5,353 bases of DNA from Bifidobacterium breve (GCA_943328365.2 CALPZT020000146.1:1-5353); one strand, 5' to 3'; shown: positions 1 to 5,201, numbered from the stretch's first letter. Made by a program: numbers and translations. Notes: generated by a model not told the origin, from the letters alone.

Positions 1-168
1 AACTCCAAGATCGCCAGCGGAATCCTCACCCTCGGCTCTGCTCCTGCAACAACATCCGCGAAGCCCGGTTCGGCATGCACGAAGGCCGGTGCCAGGGCGA
101 AGTTCCAGGGCAAGGCGCTCGTATGCAAGAAGGCGAAGGGCAAGCTGATCTGGGTTCGCGTCGGCTAA
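1..168 (+). CDS. C-terminal fragment of a probable exported protein with a Cys...Cys...Trp basic tail
   Basis: Frame 1 is open from the window edge to a TAA stop at 166-168, giving 55 residues of a gene that begins to the left. The visible part has a Ser/Thr/Ala/Pro-rich linker (about residues 12-23) and then a compact basic tail with Cys26, Cys42 and Trp51, a run of Lys/Arg and Gly between the cysteines, and a Lys-Leu-Ile-Trp segment just before the end. From memory, a tail of this shape (C, about 15 residues, C, short basic stretch, W) ends many secreted or substrate-binding proteins of aquatic Actinobacteria. The two cysteines could form a disulfide outside the cell, which is inference. 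The enzymatic or binding domain lies outside the window, so the function is unknown. The gene converges on the reductase at 177-1055 with only 8 bases between stops and no obvious terminator hairpin. Confidence 0.72.
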   Translation, partial: NSKIASGILTLGSAPATTSAKPGSACTKAGARAKFQGKALVCKKAKGKLIWVRVG

Positions 169-176
169 CCGCCGCC

Positions 177-1055
177 CTATTCGGTTGGGGTCAGCGCATT
201 CAGCTCAGCAATTGCCTCAGCGTCAAGGGTGACGCCTGACGCACCGCAGTTCTCCTCGGCATGCGCGACCGACCCGGTGCCCGGGATCGGGAGCATGACC
301 GGCGAATGCTGCAGCAGCCAGGCGAGTGCCACCTGCGCTGGCGTGCAGTCGTGCCGGACTGCGATAGCGGCAAGCGGACCGTCCTCGGCAACGAGTGCTC
401 GGTTGCCAAGCGGGAACCACGGGATGAACCCGATGTCGTTGGCAGTGCAGTGCTCGAGCAGGGCCTCGCTCGCACGGTTGCCTGCGTTGTAGAGGTTCTG
501 GACGCTGACGATGTCAACAAGCGCCTGCGAGGCCACGAGCTCCGCCACGGTCACCTCGGAGATGCCGACGTGCCTGATGAGGCCCTCGGCCTGCATGTCC
601 TTGATCACCCCGAACTGATCCTCGAGCGAGACGAGCGAATCGATTCGGTGCAACTGCCAAAGGTCGATGCGCTCAAGGCCCAGCCGCCGCAGCGACATGT
701 GCACGCACTGGCGCAGGTACTCCGGGCGTCCGACCGGGCCCCACTGATCGGGGCCTTGGCGCGTGAGGCCGCCTTTCGTTGCGATGAGGAGCCCCTCATA
801 CGGATAGAGGGCCTCGCGGATGAGGTCCTCGCTCACCTCCGGGCCATACGAGTCGGCGGTGTCGATGAAATCGACGCCGAGTTCAACCGCTCGACGCAGG
901 ACCTCGATGGCAGTGCCGCGATCTGCCGGATCGCCCCAGATGCCGGGCCCGGTGATGCGCATGGCTCCAAAGCCAAGGCGCCGGACGGTCATCGGGTCGG
1001 CCGATGATGCGGCGAAGGTGTAGGTCTGGGATTGCTCGAGGCCCGGAGTCGTCAT
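177..1055 (-). CDS. Aldo/keto reductase, YdbC/PdxI-like subfamily
   Basis: A 292-residue NAD(P)H-dependent oxidoreductase with an AKR TIM barrel, cytosolic. The catalytic tetrad is visible: Asp65 and Tyr70 in FIDTADSYG, Lys94 in IATKGG, and His136 in QLHRID. The C-terminal cofactor-phosphate loop IPGTGSVAHAEEN covers about 257-269. By remembered sequence it resembles E. coli YdbC (PdxI, pyridoxal reductase) along its length: RLGFGAM and GPGIWG near the N-terminus, SVQNLYN at 184-190, and PGT.SVAH near the end. Pyridoxal or another aldehyde is therefore a possible substrate, but AKR substrates cannot be read from sequence. I chose the ATG at 1055 because it places the first strand as in PdxI; the open frame runs back to 1202, but that extension is Arg-rich, unlike the family, and overlaps the HAD gene. 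No strong ribosome binding site is visible. It lies 44 bases downstream of the HAD gene on the same strand, so co-transcription is likely. Confidence 0.93.
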   Translation of the reverse strand: MTTPGLEQSQTYTFAASSADPMTVRRLGFGAMRITGPGIWGDPADRGTAIEVLRRAVELGVDFIDTADSYGPEVSEDLIREALYPYEGLLIATKGGLTRQGPDQWGPVGRPEYLRQCVHMSLRRLGLERIDLWQLHRIDSLVSLEDQFGVIKDMQAEGLIRHVGISEVTVAELVASQALVDIVSVQNLYNAGNRASEALLEHCTANDIGFIPWFPLGNRALVAEDGPLAAIAVRHDCTPAQVALAWLLQHSPVMLPIPGTGSVAHAEENCGASGVTLDAEAIAELNALTPTE

Positions 1056-1099
1056 GACGTCATCTAACCGTCTGTGCCTGATGAGCGTGGCTCGAGGTG

Positions 1100-1699
1100 T
1101 CAGGCAGGGAGCGGGGCGTGCAGCCCGACATCGATGACAACCCGGATACCGGCCGCTGCCGCCGAGGCGATTCCGATCGCGGTGTCTTCGTAGGCGACGC
1201 ACTGCTCGGGGTTCACGCCCAGCCGCTCCATGGCCAGCAGGTAGGCATCCGGTTCGGGCTTGCCTCGGGCAACGTCGTCGACCGTGACGACGGTATCGAA
1301 CAGATCGCCGATGCCCACTGCCTCAAGGGTCTCGAGCACCGCCACACGCGGCCCTCCGGAGACCACGGCCATCGGCAGCACGCCCGCGTGCTGCCTCGCA
1401 ATGGTCACGACATGCTCGAGCGGCTCGAGCAGATGTGTTGACTCGCGAAAGAGCTCCAGACCCTTCGCCCCGATCACTTCGCGTGCCTCAGCGCTCAGGC
1501 CAGGGAAGGCCGCCTCGATGAACGGCTCGAGGCTGTGGCCGGCCCACGCGGTGAACCAGGCGTCGGTCATCTCGAAGCCCTGCTGCCCGAACACCTCGCG
1601 CCAGCACTCGCGGTAGAGGCCAAGGGTGTCGACGAGCGTGCCGTCGCAGTCGAAGAGCAGGGCGGCCGTGCCCTCGGGAGGCTGGAGTCCGGTGGTCAC
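1100..1699 (-). CDS. HAD-superfamily phosphatase, beta-phosphoglucomutase/YqaB-like
   Basis: A 199-residue subfamily I haloacid dehalogenase-type hydrolase, soluble and Mg2+-dependent. Motif I is LLFDCDGTLVDT with nucleophile Asp17 and acid/base Asp19. A helical cap follows at about 24-90. Motif II is Ser114 in VVSGG, motif III is Lys147 in RGKPEPDAY, and motif IV is Glu171-Asp172 in AYEDTAIGI. The compact cap and the EDT-GI pattern match the beta-phosphoglucomutase / fructose-1-phosphatase (YqaB) branch, so a small sugar or polyol phosphate is a reasonable guess; phosphoglycolate phosphatase is a less likely alternative. The start is GTG at 1699: an in-frame stop lies five codons upstream, and a weak purine stretch (GAGAG) about 9 bases before the codon could bind the ribosome. 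It is first in a probable two-gene unit with the YdbC-like reductase, following a hairpin that seems to end transcription of the preceding gene. Confidence 0.92.
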   Translation of the reverse strand: MTTGLQPPEGTAALLFDCDGTLVDTLGLYRECWREVFGQQGFEMTDAWFTAWAGHSLEPFIEAAFPGLSAEAREVIGAKGLELFRESTHLLEPLEHVVTIARQHAGVLPMAVVSGGPRVAVLETLEAVGIGDLFDTVVTVDDVARGKPEPDAYLLAMERLGVNPEQCVAYEDTAIGIASAAAAGIRVVIDVGLHAPLPA

Positions 1700-1757
1700 G
1701 GCGTCACACTCTCACACCGCGGATCCTCAGTGTTCGCGGCGGTCGTTCTCGGCACGC

Positions 1758-1782
1758 GTGGCTGCGGGATACCCGCAGCCAC
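1758..1782 (-). terminator. Strong 11-bp hairpin after the DUF1232 gene
   Basis: Perfect inverted repeat: GTGGCTGCGGG (1758-1768), loop ATA, CCCGCAGCCAC (1772-1782). It starts 5 bases after the stop of the DUF1232 gene (1788-1790) and lies in the 88-base gap before the HAD gene. There is no U-tract on either strand, which is common for intrinsic terminators of high-GC Actinobacteria. The remaining gap (1700-1757) would have to hold any promoter for the HAD gene, but I see no convincing -10/-35 there. Confidence 0.6.
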
Positions 1783-1787
1783 CCTCA

Positions 1788-2183
1788 TTACGTTCCTTTG
1801 CCGTCGACGACGACCCCGTGAATGACATCGCCCGATCCGCCGGCCTGACCGGGAGCAGTGGTGCCGCCCAACGGCGAGCCGCGGTCGAGCCACTGCTCTG
1901 CCGACGACATGAGCACCGCAACGCACAGGGCCGCAATTGCCACGTCATCGAAGATGCCGAACGGGCCAAGGATGATCTCGGGCATGAGATCGAGTGGCGA
2001 AACGACGTATACGACCCCAATCAGGGCTGCGGTCAGGCGGCCTTTGGACGCTTCGGGCCACCGGCCAGTGAACGCGTCGCGGAGCATTGGCAGCACGGCG
2101 CTGAGGCGGGCCCCGAGAGGGTGCCTCCCACTGCTCGACTTAACGGCCCCGGTGACGGTCGCGGTGCGCTGGAAGAAACTCAT
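1788..2183 (-). CDS. YkvA family (DUF1232) small protein
   Basis: A 131-residue protein with the DUF1232 signature. Residues 51-70 form a hydrophobic segment running into SPLDLMPE (62-69), followed by GPFGIFDD at 73-80 and a second hydrophobic helix at about 81-93. The Ser-Pro-x-Asp-x-x-Pro core, followed by a Gly-rich turn with Asp-Asp, is the hallmark of this family. Its biochemical role is not known; members are thought to be membrane-associated. The N-terminal 40 residues are basic and amphipathic, and the last 30 are Gly-rich and probably disordered. The start ATG at 2181-2183 is well supported by a near-consensus ribosome binding site, GGAGGT, five bases upstream. The gene follows the CxxC protein gene after 64 bases containing a long-armed dyad, so it may be part of that transcript or have its own control point. 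A strong hairpin follows its stop. Confidence 0.88.
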   Translation of the reverse strand: MSFFQRTATVTGAVKSSSGRHPLGARLSAVLPMLRDAFTGRWPEASKGRLTAALIGVVYVVSPLDLMPEIILGPFGIFDDVAIAALCVAVLMSSAEQWLDRGSPLGGTTAPGQAGGSGDVIHGVVVDGKGT

Positions 2184-2188
2184 CTGCT

Positions 2189-2194
2189 ACCTCC
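2189..2194 (-). promoter_or_regulatory. Ribosome binding site of the DUF1232 gene
   Basis: GGAGGT on the minus strand, five bases before the ATG at 2183. It is the best Shine-Dalgarno match in the window and fixes this start. Confidence 0.8.
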
Positions 2195-2201
2195 GAAATC
2201 G

Positions 2202-2243
2202 GTGAGACGTCTAGGGTCGCACATTCCCGGCAGAACGTCTCAC
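2202..2243. repeat. 9-bp inverted repeat between the CxxC protein gene and the DUF1232 gene
   Basis: GTGAGACGT (2202-2210) and ACGTCTCAC (2235-2243) are exact reverse complements separated by 24 bases. A minor GGG...CCC pairing (2214-2216 with 2226-2228) could extend the fold. One arm lies 4 bases downstream of the CxxC protein's stop codon (2248-2250) in transcription order; the other ends 7 bases before the ribosome binding site of the DUF1232 gene. It could be a terminator/attenuator in RNA or a two-half-site operator in DNA. There is no U-tract. Confidence 0.5.
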
Positions 2244-2247
2244 TGCG

Positions 2248-2838
2248 CTAGCGGACGACGACTGACTCATTACCCCAGGGAGTGAGGCCCGATGCCTCGG
2301 CATCCTGGAAGGCGGCCGGGAGGTCCTCGACGATATGCCAGGTGGCGGCGAGTCGACCGACCCCGACGAAGAGGGCCACCTGGAGGCCGAGCTCAACGAT
2401 CTCCCCTTCGGTGAAGTACTCGCCGAGCGCCTCGTAGAGGGCATCGTCGATCGCGAGGTGGTTCGTCGCGAAGAGGTCGGCGTAGCGAAGAGCCAGCTGC
2501 TCAGCCGCCGTGAGCCCCTCGGCCTCGGCCGGCTTCTCGAGGGAGCAGATGAGATCCTCGGTCAGGCCGTCAGCGAGCGCATCCTGGTAGCGGATCGCCA
2601 TGCAGCTGCGGCACTGATTGTGGAAGGCCACCCGCAAGCGCACGAGTTCGACGAGACGGCGGGGCAGGAGCCCGTGCTTGAGGCTGCGCGTATAGGCGAT
2701 GAGCGGCTGGGCAAGATCGGGGCGGTGACCGATGATCGAGGTGACGGCCAATTCGAGCGGAGTGCGGTCATCCGCCCCGATGAGGGCCGCCATGTCCGGG
2801 TCGAGCTCATCCACGGTGAGCCTTCGGATGCGTGCCAC
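2248..2838 (-). CDS. Carboxymuconolactone decarboxylase family protein (AhpD-like CxxC redox protein)
   Basis: A 196-residue, all-helical cytosolic protein. The family signature lies at 64-83: Glu64, LRVAFHNQ, Cys76-x-x-Cys79, then Arg83. In AhpD the CxxC pair reduces peroxide, helped by a glutamate and by a His four residues after the second Cys; here the equivalent position is Arg, so the proton-relay arrangement differs. A second conserved stretch, EIVELGLQVALFVGVGR, spans 146-162 and leads into a helix with a Trp-His pair. Many proteins of this family are labelled only as peroxidase-related, so alkyl hydroperoxide reduction is possible but unproven; true decarboxylase activity is unlikely because of the CxxC. 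The GTG start at 2836-2838 is preceded by GAGGGAG at a 7-base spacing. The gene diverges from the reductase at 2939-3871 and may be transcribed with the DUF1232 gene. Confidence 0.9.
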   Translation of the reverse strand: MARIRRLTVDELDPDMAALIGADDRTPLELAVTSIIGHRPDLAQPLIAYTRSLKHGLLPRRLVELVRLRVAFHNQCRSCMAIRYQDALADGLTEDLICSLEKPAEAEGLTAAEQLALRYADLFATNHLAIDDALYEALGEYFTEGEIVELGLQVALFVGVGRLAATWHIVEDLPAAFQDAEASGLTPWGNESVVVR

Positions 2839-2845
2839 GGTTTCG

Positions 2846-2852
2846 CTCCCTC
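2846..2852 (-). promoter_or_regulatory. Ribosome binding site deciding the GTG start of the CxxC protein
   Basis: GAGGGAG on the minus strand, 7 bases before the GTG at 2838. A nearby ATG (2852-2854 on the minus strand) is out of frame, which also favours the GTG. Confidence 0.65.
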
Positions 2853-2854
2853 AT

Positions 2855-2879
2855 GAACGTACGTCGTTCGTCACACGAA
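2855..2879. repeat. Two overlapping short inverted repeats in the divergent control region
   Basis: GAACG-TACGT-CGTTC occupies 2855-2869, and TTCGT-CAC-ACGAA occupies 2867-2879, sharing the bases TTC. Both have 5-bp perfect arms. They lie just upstream of the CxxC gene's ribosome binding site, around its predicted transcription start, and next to its candidate -10 element. This is where a repressor would act, but short arms like these can arise by chance. Confidence 0.4.
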
Positions 2880-2907
2880 TGCTACGTCCAGCATCGACCC
2901 GCGATCG
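2879..2907 (-). promoter_or_regulatory. Candidate promoter of the CxxC protein gene
   Basis: On the minus strand, a TAnnnT-type -10 (TAGCAT, 2879-2884) and a weak -35 (TCGATG, 2902-2907, three of six consensus matches) are 17 bases apart. A transcript from about 2872 would have a leader of about 34 bases containing the ribosome binding site. The -35 overlaps the -35 of the opposing reductase promoter. Confidence 0.4.
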
Positions 2908-2932
2908 ATCCTTTCACCCGATGGGAGACAAT
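2904..2932 (+). promoter_or_regulatory. Candidate promoter of the second aldo/keto reductase, probably leaderless
   Basis: TCGACC (2904-2909, four of six matches to TTGACA), a 17-base spacer, then GACAAT (2927-2932, four of six matches to TATAAT). Only six bases separate the -10 from the ATG at 2939, so transcription would start at or next to the start codon. That fits the poor ribosome binding site: a GGGAG sits 11 bases away and overlaps the -10. Confidence 0.5.
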
Positions 2933-2938
2933 TGGCCC

Positions 2939-3871
2939 ATGATTCAACTCGGCAGCACCGACCTCATCGTCCATCCGCTGTGCCTCGGCGGCAATGTGTT
3001 CGGCTGGACAGCCGATGAGGCCTCGTCCTTCGAGGTGCTTGACGCCTACGCAGCGGCCGGCGGAAACTTCATCGATACCGCCGATGCCTACTCGCACTGG
3101 GTCCCGGGCAACAAGGGCGGCGAGTCCGAGGCCATCATCGGCAACTGGATGGCCTCACGCGGCAACCGCGACTCCATGATCATCGCCACGAAGGTGAGCC
3201 ACCTGCCTGAGCTCACCGGCCTCGCCCCGGAGACCATCAAGCAGGGGCTCGATGATTCCCTACGCCGACTGCAGACCGATCGGGTCGATCTCTACTACGC
3301 CCACTACGACGATCCCCAGACCCCTCAGGCCGAGACCCTCGGCGCGTTCGACTCCGCTATCAAGGATGGCAAGGTCCGCTACATCGGCGCATCGAACTTC
3401 ACCGCGGAGCGCCTGCAGTCAGCACTCGACACCTCCGACAGCAATGGCTTTGCCCGCTACTCCGTGCTCCAGAACCACTACAACCTCGTGAACCGCGGAG
3501 AGTACGAGGGCGCACTGCGCGATGTCGTCGCGAGCAATGGCCTCGTCAGTCTCCCCTACTACTCACTGGCCAGCGGATTCCTCACCGGCAAGTACCGCGA
3601 GGGTTCTGTGGTCGAAGGTGCTCGGGCGAAGGGGGCTGGGCGCTACCTCGACGAGCGCGGCCTGGCGATCCTCGCCGTGCTCGACAGCATCGCCGCCGCC
3701 CATGACGTCAGCGTCACGGCAGTGTCACTCGCATGGCTTGCAGCGCAGCCAACCGTTGCCACGCCGATCGCCAGCGCCCGCGTTATCGAGCAATTGCCCG
3801 ACCTGCTCCAGATGACCGGGCTCGAGCTGTCGCCGTCGGAGCTCGACGAGCTGAGCGCAGTTTCCGTCTAG
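2939..3871 (+). CDS. Aldo/keto reductase, second and distinct subfamily
   Basis: A 310-residue NADPH-type AKR barrel enzyme, cytosolic. The tetrad is complete: Asp46 and Tyr51 in NFIDTADAYS, Lys85 in IIATKV, and His122 in YYAHYDDP. Other family marks are LCLGGNVFGW at 14-23, VRYIGASNF at 147-154, the QNHYNLVNR segment at 178-186, the SLASGFLTGKYR loop at 209-220, and PIASAR at 276-281 in the cofactor site. The long YSLASGFLTGKY region and length resemble the voltage-channel beta-subunit / general stress AKR branch (YhdN/Tas-like), unlike the shorter reductase at 177-1055. The substrate is unknown. The ATG at 2939 fits the usual N-terminus (MIQLG...) and the candidate promoter; the open frame continues to 2732, but that extension runs through the opposing gene. 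The final bases overlap the transporter's stop codon on the other strand. Confidence 0.94.
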   Translation: MIQLGSTDLIVHPLCLGGNVFGWTADEASSFEVLDAYAAAGGNFIDTADAYSHWVPGNKGGESEAIIGNWMASRGNRDSMIIATKVSHLPELTGLAPETIKQGLDDSLRRLQTDRVDLYYAHYDDPQTPQAETLGAFDSAIKDGKVRYIGASNFTAERLQSALDTSDSNGFARYSVLQNHYNLVNRGEYEGALRDVVASNGLVSLPYYSLASGFLTGKYREGSVVEGARAKGAGRYLDERGLAILAVLDSIAAAHDVSVTAVSLAWLAAQPTVATPIASARVIEQLPDLLQMTGLELSPSELDELSAVSV

Positions 3872-5142
3872 CTGCTGACCGCCGGGGCCTGCGCCGGCGT
3901 AGCGCTCTCCGCCGCAGCCTCCGGCACCGGGCGGAAGATCACGATGCCCAGCGACGCAGCGAGGAGCACCGGGACGATAAGGAAGGCCTGATGGATCGGC
4001 ATGCGCTCAGCCATGGCCCCCAGAACGAATGGCGCACCGCCGATCGCAGCTGTACCGAACGCGAGGGCCGCTCCTGCTGCGCGGTCTGTACGACCTCCGG
4101 CCGATCGGAGGATGCGGGCCATGCCGAGCGGCCACTGCAGTGACACGCCCACGCCAGTGACGAAGAATGCAGCAAGCATGACGGGAGCAGATGTCGCGAG
4201 CCACATGATCATGAATGCCACGATGCCGATGACGGCCGAGAGCTTGAGGAGTCGTTCGGCAGGAACAGCGCGCGTGATGCCGGCGCCGAACGCACGACCG
4301 ACGAAGATGCCGGCGGTGAGTGCGCCGAGACCAGCTGCGGCACCCGCGGCACTGAGCCCGACCTGCTCGCGCAGGAGGTCAACGCCCCACAGGCTCATGC
4401 AGAACTCCGCGCCGATGTAGCACATATTCGCGGTGAGGGCCCAGTACGTGAGTCGCGGCAGCGCGCCGGACTCCTTGCGAGTCCGGACCTCTCCGGGAGC
4501 GCCGAACACCGCGAGATTGCGTCCACGCCAGATTTCGATGAAAACGAACGCGATGACCGCTGCCCAACTGCCCGCCCGCCAGCCGAGCACCGACGCAATC
4601 GAGATGCCGAGGAATACCGGCGCAAGGACTCCCATGAGGGCCGCGAGGGCAGTGCTCTCGGTCAGTGCGGGCGCACTCGCCGGACCCTGGTGCGTCACGA
4701 TGAACGAGTTCACGCACACCACGATCGGGTTGCCGAAGAAGCAGGCGATGAATGCGCCCACGAGGGTGCCGACGACCGTGACCCCTGGGATCGTGAAGAT
4801 GAGGATGCCCACGACAACGCCCGCTGTCGAGATCCGCATGACCAGCCCGCGGCCGAACTGCTGATTCAGGCGCGGTGTCGCGAGCGCGCCGAGAATCCCG
4901 CCCACGGCCAGGGCCGTTCCGTGAAGACCGCCGATCATGGGCGAGGTGCCCTGCTCCTCGCGAAGGATGCCAAGGGATGCGCCGAAGCTGTAGACGAACC
5001 ATGACCAGGCGGCCAGCGAGGCGAAGGCGATGAGCGTGGCCTTGTCATGCAGCGGACGCAGGTGCAGGTGCTGGTGCTCGGTCTCCGCATGGCTCACGAG
5101 CGCCAACTCTAGCGAGTTCTCCACCTGCCCGGAGCAATTCAT
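3868..5142 (-). CDS. Major facilitator superfamily (MFS) transporter
   Basis: A 424-residue inner-membrane protein with about 12 predicted helices, roughly at 36-58, 69-88, 101-119, 122-148, 160-186, 190-205, 231-256, 262-286, 298-316, 319-340, 354-377 and 384-404. A charged cytoplasmic loop (206-230) divides the two halves. A degenerate motif A lies between helices 2 and 3 (TPRLNQQFGRG, 89-99), as expected for MFS. The arrangement fits a proton-coupled permease or efflux pump of the CynX/NimT/YbfB kind; the substrate cannot be read. The N-terminus before helix 1 carries His at 18, 23, 25, 27 and 32. The start is uncertain: the ATG at 5142 has no clear ribosome binding site, while an in-frame GTG at 5097 (409 residues) lies 8 bases after a TAnnnT -10. 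The stop overlaps that of the convergent reductase. Confidence 0.9.
   Translation of the reverse strand: MNCSGQVENSLELALVSHAETEHQHLHLRPLHDKATLIAFASLAAWSWFVYSFGASLGILREEQGTSPMIGGLHGTALAVGGILGALATPRLNQQFGRGLVMRISTAGVVVGILIFTIPGVTVVGTLVGAFIACFFGNPIVVCVNSFIVTHQGPASAPALTESTALAALMGVLAPVFLGISIASVLGWRAGSWAAVIAFVFIEIWRGRNLAVFGAPGEVRTRKESGALPRLTYWALTANMCYIGAEFCMSLWGVDLLREQVGLSAAGAAAGLGALTAGIFVGRAFGAGITRAVPAERLLKLSAVIGIVAFMIMWLATSAPVMLAAFFVTGVGVSLQWPLGMARILRSAGGRTDRAAGAALAFGTAAIGGAPFVLGAMAERMPIHQAFLIVPVLLAASLGIVIFRPVPEAAAESATPAQAPAVSS
3880..3899. terminator. Weak GC hairpin after the second reductase gene
   Basis: CGCCGG (3880-3885) and CCGGCG (3894-3899) can pair around an 8-base loop, beginning 9 bases after the reductase stop. 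It lies inside the 3' end of the transporter gene and has no T-tract. It could slow read-through at this convergent junction, or could simply reflect the Ala/Pro-rich codons of the transporter's tail. Confidence 0.25.
5061..5078. repeat. Three tandem 6-bp units in the transporter's N-terminal codons
   Basis: GGTGCA, GGTGCT and GGTGCT run head to tail. On the minus strand they encode the alternating His/Gln/Leu stretch around residues 23-28 of the transporter. The array is too short to be confidently called a variable repeat. Confidence 0.45.
5106..5111 (-). promoter_or_regulatory. Candidate -10 element for a shorter transporter transcript
   Basis: TAGAGT on the minus strand fits TAnnnT and ends 8 bases before an in-frame GTG at 5097. 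This would give a leaderless message and a 409-residue transporter. No good -35 is seen at 16-18 bases, so this rests on the -10 alone. Confidence 0.3.
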
Positions 5143-5163
5143 CTAGATGACTTGCTCGACCAT

Positions 5164-5177
5164 CTCGAGATCTCGAG
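5164..5177. promoter_or_regulatory. 14-bp perfect palindrome upstream of the transporter
   Basis: CTCGAGATCTCGAG reads identically on both strands and sits 21 bases before the annotated ATG of the transporter, in the 113-base region between the transporter and the divergent gene at 5256. Such a site could bind a dimeric regulator. No regulator gene is visible in the window. Confidence 0.4.
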
Positions 5178-5201
5178 CGCCGATCCACGTTCAGCCTGCA
5201 T

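Noticed and set aside
261..1007. Long open frame on the plus strand opposite the first reductase (248 codons)
   Set aside because: Its translation is Arg/His/Asp-rich with no family resemblance, while the minus strand encodes a complete reductase with all catalytic residues. Long antisense frames are expected in high-GC genes.
1056..1202. N-terminal extension of the first reductase up to 1202
   Set aside because: The 49 extra residues are Arg/Pro-rich, overlap the HAD gene in another frame and are absent from the family.
1626..2285. Plus-strand open frame (219 codons) across the DUF1232 gene
   Set aside because: It covers the 5' end of the HAD gene, an intergenic hairpin, the DUF1232 gene and a second intergenic region with no domain signature, so it is a composition artefact.
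2335..2856. Plus-strand open frame (173 codons) opposite the CxxC protein gene
   Set aside because: It is rich in Glu, Arg and Val, as expected for the antisense of a helical high-GC gene, with no recognisable domain or ribosome binding site.
2732..2938. N-terminal extension of the second reductase up to 2732
   Set aside because: It runs antisense through the start of the CxxC protein gene and across the promoter region. The family N-terminus begins at MIQLG.
3840..3852. AGCTCG-A-CGAGCT inverted repeat near the end of the second reductase
   Set aside because: It lies within codons for a Glu-Leu-Asp-Glu-Leu stretch and has a 1-base spacer. Repeated GAG/CTC codons explain it better than a regulatory site.
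4379..5002. Minus-strand open frame (207 codons) inside the transporter
   Set aside because: It is a frame shadow of the MFS gene: Arg/Gly/His-rich with no membrane helices, whereas the annotated frame gives 12 helices.
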